Source: DASXRU01 sp033856235 (lineage in GTDB: Bacteria; Acidobacteriota; Blastocatellia; Pyrinomonadales; Pyrinomonadaceae). From it: DNA of 64,000 nucleotides. Where the stretch lies: contig JAWVFI010000081.1 in NCBI GenBank assembly GCA_033856235.1, positions 1 to 64,000 on the forward strand. The letters run 5' to 3'. A program made the position numbers and the translations under genes. The notes below the pieces were generated by a model, which saw only the letters and a list, made by a program, of their open reading frames with translations, ran no database searches and was not told the DNA's origin. Positions 1 to 8,710 of this stretch are shown here, piece after piece. Numbering within the stretch: position 1 is the stretch's first letter; each line of letters begins with the position of its first letter.

Positions 1-576
1 CGCGGCAACGGTTTCTCGCAACTCATCCACAGTAGGGTAGTCGTTGTAGCCCGTGAAGCAGCGAGCGTCATCTATCAGGATTACATGTCCGGCCACTGGA
101 TGATTCAGGATGTGATCCAATTCCTTCCTGATTGGCGTTTCCAGAGTGGCCTTACCGGTCACTCCGCCCGAGTAATGCCCATCCAACCAGAACAAGCAGG
201 GCTGGTTAATCGAAGGCAACAGTTCTTTGAGGAGTTCGCCGCTATCGCCCTGGAGAATGGAGATATGTTTGTCACCAGCAAAACGTTCCTGAGCGCTCTT
301 ACAAAGTGTGGGATCGAACTCCAGGGAAAATATCCGGTCGAAAGTCTTTCTGGTGGCGTGCACCATATCGCCCAGGTAGGTCCCGGTTTCAATTAAGACG
401 CGAGGGTTGAATCGAGACGCATATTCTTTCAGCACGCGTTCCTTGACGATATGCGGGGCCGGATCAGGTTTCCCCTGCTGTTCCCAGGCCCGGAGGGCCT
501 TTTGGTCGCGACGGAATTTTATTAGCTCATAAACGAATGTTCGCTTGAGCGCGTTTTTTACGGAAGCATTAATCAT
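1..576 (-). CDS. Class I SAM-dependent methyltransferase-like protein (3' end beyond window)
   Basis: Reading leftward from ATG at 576, the frame stays open for 192 codons to the window edge, so the C-terminus is missing. Seen: a glycine-rich SAM-site-like segment VLIETGTYLGDMV near residues 60-72, then FSLEFDP, FWLDGHYSGG and a late acidic strand VILIDDARCF. Together these resemble the Methyltransf_24-like class I methyltransferases common in polysaccharide loci. It probably methylates a sugar or sits beside sugar tailoring enzymes; the substrate cannot be read from sequence. It is the most downstream gene of the leftward block. A palindromic repeat (602-700) separates it from the glycosyltransferase upstream. 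Confidence 0.75.
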   Translation of the reverse strand, partial: MINASVKNALKRTFVYELIKFRRDQKALRAWEQQGKPDPAPHIVKERVLKEYASRFNPRVLIETGTYLGDMVHATRKTFDRIFSLEFDPTLCKSAQERFAGDKHISILQGDSGELLKELLPSINQPCLFWLDGHYSGGVTGKATLETPIRKELDHILNHPVAGHVILIDDARCFTGYNDYPTVDELRETVAA

Positions 577-601
577 GAATCCTAATCCGAAAGCTCTGTT
601 T

Positions 602-700
602 GGTGTTCTTTGGTGTGCTTCGTGTATTTCGTGAATCGTCTGCTTAGATTCCAAGCGCACCATTCACGAAATCCACGAATCTCACGAAATAACACGAACC
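602..700. repeat. Family A palindromic repeat, copy 1
   Basis: Imperfect inverted repeat with the core TTTCGTGAATCGT on the left and ATTCACGAAAT on the right, edged by short CACGAA/TTCGTG motifs. The same architecture recurs at 2064-2169, 8601-8688, 11473-11519 (one arm), 18248-18350 and 20911-21018. Non-coding, between two same-strand genes. Confidence 0.8.
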
Positions 701-731
701 AATGTACGCAACTTTAGTTTGCTCTAAAGAA

Positions 732-1973
732 TTAACTGCATGCCTCTCGGCAAATGTTCAAGAGCGCTTCGCCGTGACCGCGCGCAAAATCGCGTTCAGC
801 GGCTAGCGCCCCGGCCTCCGAATCGGAATTCGGCCCCGGCTGCAAATCGTTCCAAAGTGACATTAGCAACTCAGCCAGCGCCGCCGGATCATCGGCCGAG
901 AAAAATCCCAGTGCTGCCGGAGCCTGCTCGCGGTGAACGGGAATGTCGGAACACAGGAGTGGCCGGCCGAGGGCTTTGGCATCCTGGACCACCGTACTCC
1001 ATCCCTCGAAACGCGAAGGCTGAATTATCAGCGCCGCGGTGCGCATCAGGTTGATCAGATCGGAGTAAGGCACCAGACCCAGAATCATGATCTGATTATG
1101 CAATCCCGCAGATGCAATTTCCTGTAGCAAAGACGAGAGGTTCTGGTTGGCAGGATCGCGATCGTCAGCCGGCAATCCGGTCATCACGACGGGAATCTCC
1201 CACCCGCTGGCTTGGAGCCGCGCCAGGGCGCGAACAACGATGGCGTGATTCTTGTGCGCCCAGAACTGGTTAGCCACGAGGACAAACTTTTTCGGGATGT
1301 TGTATTTCACCCTGGCCCCATCGGGTTCGCCGGCGGGTGGTTCGAACGCGAGCATGGAAGGGAAACTGATCACCCGTGCTTTATGCGCAGCGCGCGGGGC
1401 AAACGCGGCGAAATCATCCTGGGCCGCGCGGCTGGATAGCATCACGCGGGTCGCCTTGTCGGCCAAACGGTTTATGGTGTCGTTACGCCGCCGCAGTTCT
1501 GCCCCCGGAAAAAACTCAGGCAGCCGCACGTGCTGAAAATCGGGCACCCATCCGATTGTTTTCTCAGGAATGGCCCAGGGGGCGACGTCCAAAAGCGGCA
1601 ACAGCACGTCTATCTGGTGTTGGCGCGCCGTGGCAAAGAGATCAGATTTGTCTACCAGGTGCAGCAGCCCCCGGACCCGATGTTCACCGCGGGCCGCCCG
1701 CGTTTTATCGGGCAAGCCGACCAACTGGCGCACTCGTCGCTCGCCCGGCAAGTACTCAACTGCGCTCAGGCTGATTGATTTCGCTGATAACGCGTGCGCA
1801 TCCACGGCGCTTCCCGGCGGCGAGAAGTAATACAGTTCAATTCCGGTTCCCTCACAAGCGGCGCTGAGCGAACGAAGGATCATGCGCGAGTAGACAGCTC
1901 CCGCAAACCATCCGGTCGCGGACTGGTCCACCACACCGATACGCCGCAGCAATGAATCAGGAGGGCTTTGCAC
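732..1973 (-). CDS. Glycosyltransferase family 4-like (GT-B fold)
   Basis: 413 residues. The C-terminal half has the GT-B donor domain: KKFVLVANQFWAHKNH around residues 230-245, then ILGLVPYSDL and PSRFEGWSTVVQDAKALG at about 319-336. The last is the usual place of the E-x7-E donor-site motif, here with D in the second position. It should transfer a nucleotide-activated sugar in the cytoplasm during repeat-unit assembly. The start is GTG at 1973 with no clear ribosome-binding site, so the true start could be a few codons inside. Both flanks carry palindromic repeats. Confidence 0.82.
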   Translation of the reverse strand: MQSPPDSLLRRIGVVDQSATGWFAGAVYSRMILRSLSAACEGTGIELYYFSPPGSAVDAHALSAKSISLSAVEYLPGERRVRQLVGLPDKTRAARGEHRVRGLLHLVDKSDLFATARQHQIDVLLPLLDVAPWAIPEKTIGWVPDFQHVRLPEFFPGAELRRRNDTINRLADKATRVMLSSRAAQDDFAAFAPRAAHKARVISFPSMLAFEPPAGEPDGARVKYNIPKKFVLVANQFWAHKNHAIVVRALARLQASGWEIPVVMTGLPADDRDPANQNLSSLLQEIASAGLHNQIMILGLVPYSDLINLMRTAALIIQPSRFEGWSTVVQDAKALGRPLLCSDIPVHREQAPAALGFFSADDPAALAELLMSLWNDLQPGPNSDSEAGALAAERDFARGHGEALLNICREACS

Positions 1974-2063
1974 AAAAAGGAATACTGAGAGCTAAGATCT
2001 TGCTTCAAGCGCCAACGGCGCGAAATGTAATAGCCTGGGCCAGCGGCCTGAGTTTAGTAGTTG

Positions 2064-2169
2064 ATTCGTGGCGCTTCGTGTTTTTCGTGTAATTTCGTGA
2101 ATCTTGCCCTACGAATCGGTAATCACACGATTCACGAAATCACACTAAGCGCACCAAAGAACACGAAAG
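2064..2169. repeat. Family A palindromic repeat, copy 2
   Basis: AATTTCGTGAATC on the left faces ACGATTCACGAAAT on the right, with outer CTTCGTG/CACGAAAG arms. It abuts the family B element at 2178-2363; the two fill most of the 370-base gap between genes. Confidence 0.8.
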
Positions 2170-2177
2170 CAATCCTA

Positions 2178-2363
2178 CGCCGGAGGCGTTGAATAACTCA
2201 GCCCAGGGTAACACCCTGGGAAGGGAGTCAGATCGGTGTGCCTACCCTGAAAGGGTTCAACAAAATCTCGCCAATTATTCAACCCCTTCAGGGTAATGAA
2301 TCACAGACGGCATCGGTTACCCAGGGTGCTACCCTGGGCTGAGTTATTCAACGCCTTCGGCGT
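2178..2363. repeat. Family B composite palindrome, copy 1
   Basis: Nested inverted repeat. Outer arms contain GGCGTTGAATAACTCAGCCC and its complement, then the CCCAGGGT/ACCCTGGG pair, then inner CCCTGAAAGGGTT and AACCCCTTCAGGG. A diverged second copy is at 14364-14583. The right end runs into the epimerase gene and encodes its last residues (NAEGVE) and stop codon. Confidence 0.85.
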
Positions 2364-3300
2364 TTGCACTCTCCCATGCATCCGATTTCCAATCAGCAAT
2401 ACAAAGAGCTAGACCATCCGCCAGCGAGCCCGGCTGCCAGCCAGGCAAAATGGACCGCAAGCGGGAAATATCTGCCTGCCAGCGCAGCGGATCACCGGGC
2501 CGGGCGTTGCCGCGGCAGCGAATCTCTTTGTCCGGCGCTATGATCTCGCGCAGTTGCCGCGCGATATCCTGCACACCGGTTTCAATTCCCCGGCCGATAT
2601 TCAGCACCGTGTAATTGCCGCCAGCCGCAGTTTGTTCTCGCTGCTGGGCCAGTTGCAGCACAACTCTCGCCACGTCGTCGATGTAGAGAAAGTCCCGCGA
2701 CTCCGAACCCTTACCATCAAGCCAAACGATCGGATCGGGGCCGGCCAACTGCCGGTAGAGTTCCCAGATCAAAAGGCGGCGCTGCGCTGGTCCAAACACA
2801 GAAAAGAAGCGGCAGACAGTAATGTCCAGTCCGAAACACGAAGAGTATTCGCGGGCCAGCAATTCGCAAATAGCCTTGTGGAAACCATAAGGCGATATCG
2901 GTTCAACGCGCGCGTCCTCATTGATCGGCAACGTCTCCGGATTGCCGTAGACGGAAGCGCTGGAGGGCACGACCACCCGCGGCCTGGCGCCGGAGAGGCG
3001 CACTCCTTCAAAAAGATTCGCGCAGGTCACGGCCGCCGCATTCAGATCGCCCAGCGGATTAGAAAGGGAATCGCCCACCGACGCTGAGCCGGCGGCATGG
3101 AGCAAAAGATCGGGTGCAAAGTTCCGAATAATCTCCCCGAAATTGTCCGCCGTGGGAACGGCCTGAACATACTCACCGGGCCAACCAGCGCCGGCGTCGC
3201 CGGATCGCCCGGTGCCCATTACCTGGTGTCCGGCGCGCGCCGCATAACGGCCCACGCTGCCCCCCACGAACCCACGACTTCCGGTGATAAGAATTTTCAC
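2344..3300 (-). CDS. NAD-dependent epimerase/dehydratase (extended SDR)
   Basis: 318 residues. N-terminal Rossmann motif TGSRGFVG (residues 6-13), catalytic serine region SSASVYG (113-119) and the Y138-x3-K142 pair in SPYGFHK. It acts on a nucleotide sugar; the exact reaction (epimerase, dehydratase or reductase) is not decided by sequence. The GTG start at 3300 overlaps the stop of the upstream methyltransferase (GTGA), which suggests translational coupling. The last six residues and the TAA come from the family B repeat, so the original C-terminus may have been replaced. Confidence 0.85.
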   Translation of the reverse strand: MKILITGSRGFVGGSVGRYAARAGHQVMGTGRSGDAGAGWPGEYVQAVPTADNFGEIIRNFAPDLLLHAAGSASVGDSLSNPLGDLNAAAVTCANLFEGVRLSGARPRVVVPSSASVYGNPETLPINEDARVEPISPYGFHKAICELLAREYSSCFGLDITVCRFFSVFGPAQRRLLIWELYRQLAGPDPIVWLDGKGSESRDFLYIDDVARVVLQLAQQREQTAAGGNYTVLNIGRGIETGVQDIARQLREIIAPDKEIRCRGNARPGDPLRWQADISRLRSILPGWQPGSLADGLALCIADWKSDAWESANAEGVE

Positions 3301-4142
3301 GGCTTCTTGATCAAAAAACTGTAGAGGCGACCCGGCGTCTTGTCATGACGCGTGTAACGCTGGACTTGTGACTCGCGAAAGCCCGGGGACCACGCCAACA
3401 AACGCCCCAGGCGGAGGTAACTATGATTAGCCACCTGGCGCAACGTTATCTGCCTTTCGGCCTCAGAACCCGGGTAAAAGTTTAGAACAGACTGCAACGG
3501 GCCCCACGTTTCCATTACCCGAAGTCCGGCGGCGCTAAAGGACTGCAAATAGCGAGCAAGAGGATAAGCGTTTTCGCCGCCGTACAGGTGGTGCAAGGGA
3601 TGTTCCTGCTGAAACGCCTTCAATTGTTTCTCGTCATCGGCAACGTGTTCCCGCGTGTTCAGCAAAAATCCGCCACCGCGTAGCACGCGTTTCAATTCAC
3701 GCACCATCGATTCCAGGTCAGCGGCGTGATGGAGCACTTGGCGCGCATTGATTGCGTCAAATGAATTGTCGGCAAAAGGTAGCTGCTCGCCGAATTCCTG
3801 CACCACTGTAATCGGAAGTCCGGTTTCCTGGGCCAGAAGGCGAATTGCGCCAGCGCCAACTTCGTTGCTCTCATCCGGCTCCAGCGCGGTAACCAACCAA
3901 TCGTTCTTGGCGAGGGCGTAACTGGCGATACCGTTGCCGGCGCCTAGATCAAGAATTCGCCGACCGTCACCCTTACCGAGCAGGCGCGTCATTTCAGCGA
4001 ACTCTTCACCGTTTGCAAAACGCTCGGCCGCCTGGCGAACCGGGAGATCGAAGTAGTTGTTACGAATCTCGGTTTCGTTGCCAGGCTGTGCTCTGTACCA
4101 CCGGACCGCGTCTTCCCATGTGAGCGTTTTACCGTTAGTCAT
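3297..4142 (-). CDS. Class I SAM-dependent methyltransferase
   Basis: 281 residues from ATG at 4142, chosen because that ATG overlaps the stop of the gene upstream (ATGA); an in-frame start at 4196 would add 18 basic residues that lie inside the neighbour. Motif I is ILDLGAGNGIASYALA. An acidic residue after TALEPD ends strand 2, and DAINARQVLHHAADLESMV matches motif II/post-II (Methyltransf_11 type). Likely a sugar O-methyltransferase of the locus. Coupled to both neighbours by overlaps. Confidence 0.85.
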   Translation of the reverse strand: MTNGKTLTWEDAVRWYRAQPGNETEIRNNYFDLPVRQAAERFANGEEFAEMTRLLGKGDGRRILDLGAGNGIASYALAKNDWLVTALEPDESNEVGAGAIRLLAQETGLPITVVQEFGEQLPFADNSFDAINARQVLHHAADLESMVRELKRVLRGGGFLLNTREHVADDEKQLKAFQQEHPLHHLYGGENAYPLARYLQSFSAAGLRVMETWGPLQSVLNFYPGSEAERQITLRQVANHSYLRLGRLLAWSPGFRESQVQRYTRHDKTPGRLYSFLIKKP

Positions 4143-4963
4143 CGCCGTCGCGCAGTAATGAAATAGCCTGCGCCTTCGTCCGGCGCGGTTCGCCATTTCA
4201 ACCGACCCAGTTTATCGCGCCAGTACCTCTTTTGATTGCCCAGGAATGAATTGTATTTCGAGACCAATTGACTTGGTCGATGTTTAATGAAGTGGCCTGA
4301 GAACTCGCAATCGAGGAGCGCCAAATCTCGTGAGGCTTCTTCGTCGAAGTAACCCTTAACATCCTCTACGTGGAGACCGACTGCCAATAGCTGTTCCGTC
4401 CACTGTTCAATTGAGAGTGCATGAAAGAAAGGTTGCCACTCACGATAGCCTTCCATCGATTCGCGATCCAGAGGCCACCATTGGAAATATCTGTGGTTGA
4501 GAACACTGAAAGCGAAGATTCCGCCTGGCCGAAGGACCCGGGAGATTTCAGCTAAACTGCCTTGGAGATCAGGGATGTGTTCAAGGGCACTGTTATCAAA
4601 GACGAGGTCGAAGTATTCGTCATCGTAAGGCAACCTCTTACCTGCATCACAGATATCGAGTTGCTCATGGCGACCTAATTTCTGCGCCGCTTTGATCGAA
4701 CTTTCATTCATATCACACCCGGCACTGAACTTCGCATCTGGCCAACCGATCTTCGCGAATAGACCGTCGCCGCAGCAATGATCCAGTGTCCGACCCTCGA
4801 GTGAGAGCGACGCCGCGTACTCCAGCTCCGGGACGCGACACAGCGCAATACTCGGTGAACGGCGGTAAGTGGACCACAGCGGTTGCCAAAAGCGACTCTC
4901 TGAAACTATTTTATTTTCTTCCAAGCGATTCATTCTCCATGTCGTTTCTTGTTCGGTATTCAT
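4139..4963 (-). CDS. Class I SAM-dependent methyltransferase
   Basis: 274 residues, ATG at 4963. SAM-binding region TLDHCCGDGLFAKIGW with an unusual CCGDG in place of the common GCGxG, then GCDMNESSI and LVFDNSALEHIPDLQGSL. The Methyltransf_11-like core is complete. An internal ATG at 4933 is an alternative start. First of three closely spaced genes reading toward 2344. The substrate is unknown; the context suggests glycan O-methylation. Confidence 0.82.
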   Translation of the reverse strand: MNTEQETTWRMNRLEENKIVSESRFWQPLWSTYRRSPSIALCRVPELEYAASLSLEGRTLDHCCGDGLFAKIGWPDAKFSAGCDMNESSIKAAQKLGRHEQLDICDAGKRLPYDDEYFDLVFDNSALEHIPDLQGSLAEISRVLRPGGIFAFSVLNHRYFQWWPLDRESMEGYREWQPFFHALSIEQWTEQLLAVGLHVEDVKGYFDEEASRDLALLDCEFSGHFIKHRPSQLVSKYNSFLGNQKRYWRDKLGRLKWRTAPDEGAGYFITARRR

Positions 4964-5005
4964 TCCGCGTCACGATTTTTTCAGCGCCCCCAGACCCCGA
5001 TCGAT

Positions 5006-5662
5006 TTAGGAGAAACATACGAACCACATTCCAACGGATATGTCATCAGACCAACTGGAAGGCAAAACAATTACCTCTGGAAACACGCTGCGGAATTTTG
5101 GTAACCACCAATCGACATTATTGTTGAAGTAGGATTGATAAGGCGATATCCAGCCTTGGTTACCCGTACGCGAAATAGGGATTTGGTGAAAACTTGCTTC
5201 TCTGGTGATGCGGCGACTTTCTGTCAAAAAAGCCAGTATTCCATCCTCGGTAAAATGTTCCAACGATCCAATCGAGTAGGAGTAATCAAAGAACGCATTC
5301 CCATAACCTGTATTGGTTGCATCGCAGACCTTCAAGAGCTGAGGATCAATGCCCCTTTCGACTGCCTTCTGAATTAGAAAATCAGAAATATCACAGCCAT
5401 GGACCTCAAGGTGAGTAAGCGCTTTGAGAATCTCCACTACCTTCCCTGTGCCGCAGGCGATATCCAGGACCTTACCTTTATTAGGCGCTAGCAAGAATTG
5501 AATCTCGCTCCAGGCGTTGCCATAGCCCCACGTTTCAAGAACCTCAGCCATTTCCGGATTCCAATAGACATCAAGCGCCTGCTTATCGCCCCCGCTATCA
5601 GTTGTTGAGGGCGGGGCGCCTAGCGCAACCCTCTTCAGTTTTCGTGCGATTCGTCCTAACAT
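5006..5662 (-). CDS. Class I SAM-dependent methyltransferase
   Basis: 218 residues, ATG at 5662. Motif I VLDIACGTGKVVEILK near residues 67-82, HGCDISDFLI after strand 2, and FDYSYSIGSLEHFTEDG at the motif II position. Short for the family but with the whole core. Fourteen bases downstream of the preceding glycosyltransferase, so probably the same transcript. Substrate unknown. Confidence 0.83.
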   Translation of the reverse strand: MLGRIARKLKRVALGAPPSTTDSGGDKQALDVYWNPEMAEVLETWGYGNAWSEIQFLLAPNKGKVLDIACGTGKVVEILKALTHLEVHGCDISDFLIQKAVERGIDPQLLKVCDATNTGYGNAFFDYSYSIGSLEHFTEDGILAFLTESRRITREASFHQIPISRTGNQGWISPYQSYFNNNVDWWLPKFRSVFPEVIVLPSSWSDDISVGMWFVCFS

Positions 5663-5676
5663 CGTTTCGGTTACTC

Positions 5677-6630
5677 TTATCCCTTTCCAGCCACTAGAAG
5701 CTTACCTACTTTGCGCTTCAGGCGTGTAGAAATCGAATCAACTTTCACGCTGTAATACGCTTCCGACAAGGCATCGTCGAGCGCGAGGTTGCGCGCCATC
5801 AACGAAGGATGCTTCAGGGGAAAGGCCATCTCCTCAATTGGCAGGTTGGCAAGGGGATCATCCTCGAACTGGTGATGAGTTGCGCCGGCGCCGAATCCGA
5901 TGTTCCTAACCAGATTCACATGAGGCGCAATTCCCCAGGCGCCTTGCAACCAACCTGCCAGCAACCATTGGTAGTCCCAGGTATCAATTTTACCGTCGTA
6001 TACCTTTTGAAAGACGTCCTTCCAGAATGAAGATTGGCGTGGCTTGGGAAAGAGGTTTTCGACTGTTCTAAGGTCACGTGCCTTTGGCCAGGACTTGATT
6101 TCCCGATCAAAATGGCGCCAAGCTCTTCGCCAAGTTGCCCAGCCCCAAGTCCCACCAAGGCAGGAAAAGAAATAACTTTGATTCCCGGACTTCCATTCGC
6201 CCAGCAGATTCAAGCCGCTAATCGTCATCACTCGTTCGTCTTCACGATAGCGTTCCAGCAATTCTGCGCAAAACGGAAAGAAGCTCGGATGCGGCAGACA
6301 GTCATCTTCGAGGATTATCGCTTCTTCAACCTCGCTAAACACCCAATCAATGCCACCGGAGACGCGGACCTTGCACCCGAGATTCTTATCCGCGAAGTTT
6401 CTGAGGACTTCGCAATCCCAATCGACGCGATCGATGATGGCGCGAGTGGCGGCGCATTTTTCCACGTCTTCTGGATGATCAGGTCGCGGGCCATCGGCGA
6501 CGACCAACAATTTCGCCGGCCGGGCTTTGGCAATCTCCGTGAAGACCAGCGCGGTGGTCTCGGGGCGATTGAAGATTAAGAATGCGACCGGGGTTCGCAA
6601 AGTATTTCCTATTTCAAAATCTGCGCTCAT
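5677..6630 (-). CDS. GT-A type glycosyltransferase, hemolytic-protein HlpA-like subgroup
   Basis: 317 residues, ATG at 6630. Opens PVAFLIFNRPETTALV, then LLVVADGPR and the metal-site-like EEAIILEDDCLPHPSFF near residues 108-124, followed by FSCLGGTWGWATWRRAW. This order is typical of a GT2-related subgroup often annotated as sugar transferase or hemolysin-activation protein. Its ATG overlaps the stop of the upstream methyltransferase (ATGA). It probably adds a sugar to the growing repeat unit. Confidence 0.8.
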   Translation of the reverse strand: MSADFEIGNTLRTPVAFLIFNRPETTALVFTEIAKARPAKLLVVADGPRPDHPEDVEKCAATRAIIDRVDWDCEVLRNFADKNLGCKVRVSGGIDWVFSEVEEAIILEDDCLPHPSFFPFCAELLERYREDERVMTISGLNLLGEWKSGNQSYFFSCLGGTWGWATWRRAWRHFDREIKSWPKARDLRTVENLFPKPRQSSFWKDVFQKVYDGKIDTWDYQWLLAGWLQGAWGIAPHVNLVRNIGFGAGATHHQFEDDPLANLPIEEMAFPLKHPSLMARNLALDDALSEAYYSVKVDSISTRLKRKVGKLLVAGKG

Positions 6631-7289
6631 TTCACCGCCTCAACATAGAGGGTCTCGAAGGCGCGGGCTTCGGTGTCGATGTTTTGCATTCGCGGATGCA
6701 GCGACGTACCGCACGGCTGTTCCATGACTTTGGCAAAGCCCGCTTTTTTCAAAGCCAGGAGCAAAGCGTCGGCATCGTAAGCCCAAAGGTGCTGGCCATC
6801 TTCACGCATCATCTGATTGATGCGGTCCATCGGCGTCTCTACCCGCTCGGGAAACGATGGATGATCCAGAAACGAGCGGTCGTCCGCGTAGGAGCGCAGG
6901 TACCTGCCCGCGTCGGGTGTGGAGAGCCTGACCACTCCACCTGGCTGCAATACGCGATAACATTCGGACAACAATTTCTGGGCAGCGTCGCGCGGCACAT
7001 GCTCAATTACGTGTTCGCCGAATAACGCAGTGCAACTCTCGTCAGCAAAGGGAAACCCGTCACGCAAATCCCACACGACGTCGATGGCCTCTCCGCGCGC
7101 GACGTCCAGGTTCACCCAGCCGCGCAGAGTGTTCGGGCCGCAGCCGAAGTTTACACACAGGTCATGCGGCGGCAGCGCCGCCAGGGCGTTCGCTGAACGC
7201 CGGCGCGCGCGCCAATCATGATATGGCGCGGAGACCTTGTTAGCGGTCCCGCGCCCGATGAGATTAACGATTAACTGTTTGATAGCCAC
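6627..7289 (-). CDS. Class I SAM-dependent methyltransferase
   Basis: 220 residues with a GTG start at 7289. VNFGCGPNTLRGWVNLDVA matches the Methyltransf_11-like group in which GCGPN begins the SAM pocket. ALFGEHVIEHVPRDAAQKLL follows, then the CYRVLQPGGVVRLSTPD strand. Such proteins are common in LPS and capsule loci. Translationally coupled to the downstream glycosyltransferase. Confidence 0.83.
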   Translation of the reverse strand: MAIKQLIVNLIGRGTANKVSAPYHDWRARRRSANALAALPPHDLCVNFGCGPNTLRGWVNLDVARGEAIDVVWDLRDGFPFADESCTALFGEHVIEHVPRDAAQKLLSECYRVLQPGGVVRLSTPDAGRYLRSYADDRSFLDHPSFPERVETPMDRINQMMREDGQHLWAYDADALLLALKKAGFAKVMEQPCGTSLHPRMQNIDTEARAFETLYVEAVK

Positions 7290-7320
7290 TCACTTTGGAA
7301 TTCCGCGTGCCGGCGGCTGG

Positions 7321-7463
7321 GCCGCAGCACAGTGCGGTAAGGCTCAGCCTTACCGTCACGTTATCCTTACATACATGGAGGCTGAGCCTCCGGTCTGAGG
7401 CGCAGCCTCAGAAAAGATTTAAGGTTTGCCGGAAAGGCATAGCCTTTCCGCCTGTGCTGCGGC
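7321..7463. repeat. Multi-hairpin palindromic element (family E)
   Basis: Terminal inverted repeats GCCGCAGCACAG (7321-7332) and CTGTGCTGCGGC (7452-7463) enclose three smaller hairpins: AAGGCTCAGCCTT, GGAGGCTGAGCCTCC and GGAAAGGCATAGCCTTTCC. No open frame fits it. Only one copy was seen in this window. Confidence 0.75.
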
Positions 7464-7505
7464 GAAGCCGCGATTGAACAAAGTCGCGGAAACCGAAAAT
7501 CCCTA

Positions 7506-8336
7506 TCAAACTGCAGCGCTCGTGGCGTCCGGCTGTTCCTGCTGCAAATAAGTGCGCGCTTCGGCAATAACTTTCCCGATGCCTTCGGCCAGAGTCACTT
7601 GCGGCCACCAGCCGGTTAACATCTCGGTCGGGTCAACCAGGCACTCTGAGCCTTTCAATTCCCCGAACTGAGTTCCGACGTTCAATTGCATCGCGATTTC
7701 TTCCGCCACGTCGCGAATACTGGTCCATGACCCGGCTGAGATTTCCGCCGATTGCTGTTCGCTCTCGAAGAGTTTAATCAACGCGTCCACACAATCCGTC
7801 TTGTAAAGGAAGCGGCGGTGTTCGGATCCATCGGTCATACAACTGACGCGGCCGCGGCATCCGGAAAGGACCAGGTCGGTAATCACGTGACTCCTGACGG
7901 TCGGATGCTCCCAACCATAGACGTTCCACAGGCGCGCCACTTTGCCGCCAAGGTTCAGCGTCCAATGCCAGGCCATCCGCTTGGTGGTGCCGTAAGCGTT
8001 AGGCACTACGGCAAGCTGCGAAGTGGTAAAGAGAAACGGCTTCTTCGTGTGCGCAAGCGCGTCGAACACGCGCAGGGAAATCTCGCAGTTGTTTCGATAT
8101 TGTTGATGCTGTTGATTCTCAGCTTCCAGATACTTAGCGCCGCCCGTGTCCCAGGCCAAAAACCAGACCCGATCGCAGTTCTCGAACGGGGCGAGGTCGA
8201 ACGGCCGGCGCAGGTCAAATCCTGATTGTAAATCCAGAGTTACGACTTCGTGGCCCTGCGCTTGCAGCCGTTGCGCGAGCGCTGACCCAATCAGGCCTTC
8301 GCCACCCAATACCAATTCCTTCAAACCTTTTGCCAA
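7506..8336 (-). CDS. NAD-dependent epimerase/dehydratase (SDR)
   Basis: 276 residues. The start is TTG at 8336, supported by AGGAGG seven bases upstream. N-terminal Rossmann motif LVLGGEGLIGSALA, then FTTSQLAVVPNAYGTTKRMA carrying the Y-x3-K pair. Late SAGSWTSIRDVAEEIA matches the substrate domain of extended SDRs. Shorter than most family members. Likely a nucleotide-sugar epimerase or reductase. It lies between two palindromic elements and reads alone. Confidence 0.78.
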   Translation of the reverse strand: MAKGLKELVLGGEGLIGSALAQRLQAQGHEVVTLDLQSGFDLRRPFDLAPFENCDRVWFLAWDTGGAKYLEAENQQHQQYRNNCEISLRVFDALAHTKKPFLFTTSQLAVVPNAYGTTKRMAWHWTLNLGGKVARLWNVYGWEHPTVRSHVITDLVLSGCRGRVSCMTDGSEHRRFLYKTDCVDALIKLFESEQQSAEISAGSWTSIRDVAEEIAMQLNVGTQFGELKGSECLVDPTEMLTGWWPQVTLAEGIGKVIAEARTYLQQEQPDATSAAV

Positions 8337-8399
8337 AAGAAAGCCTCCTCAAAAAGATTGGCCTCACCCGAAGGCTTAGGCCGTTCACTCTGAATCACA

Positions 8400-8575
8400 G
8401 TCAGTTTGAAATCTCATTAGCACCTGACTTCAGTCAGGTGTCTATAGACGAATCTTGATGCTTAACCGTTTCCAACGGTTTCTCCCAGGTAAGCCGTTAA
8501 AACGGTACCCCGATCACCTCTCAACGTGATCACCGCACTGAAGTGCGGTGCTAATGAGATTTTCAACTGACCCAC
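8400..8575. repeat. Family D MITE-like element, copy 1
   Basis: Terminal inverted repeats: GTCAGTTTGAAATCTCATTA on the left and, reading inward on the other strand, GGGTCAGTTGAAAATCTCAT on the right. Inside are four hairpins: CACCTGACTTCAGTCAGGTG, AACCGTTTCCAACGGTT, an imperfect CCGTTAAAACGG, and CACCGCACTGAAGTGCGGTG. Copies at 19593-19781 (full) and 61859-61964 (internally deleted). Carries no gene, so if mobile it needs an outside transposase. Confidence 0.88.
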
Positions 8576-8600
8576 TACAAAACTCCTATTCGTATTCTTT

Positions 8601-8688
8601 AGGATGCTTAGTGGATTTCGTGAACCGCATGATCGTTAGCACACGATTCACGAAATTACACGAAATCCCACGAAGTGGGTAGCATCCT
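8601..8688. repeat. Family A palindromic repeat, copy 3
   Basis: AGGATGCT at 8601 and AGCATCCT at 8688 close an inverted repeat whose inner arms are GGATTTCGTGAACCG and ACGATTCACGAAAT. It lies between family D copy 1 and family F copy 1, so the 637-base gap between genes holds three different repeat families. Confidence 0.78.
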
Positions 8689-8710
8689 AATCCAGATTCT
8701 TCGTCTCTCT

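Noticed and set aside
8400..8575. Palindromes as rho-independent terminators
   Set aside because: The hairpins are not followed by T-runs, they occur between divergent genes as well, and the block recurs elsewhere as a unit with terminal inverted repeats.
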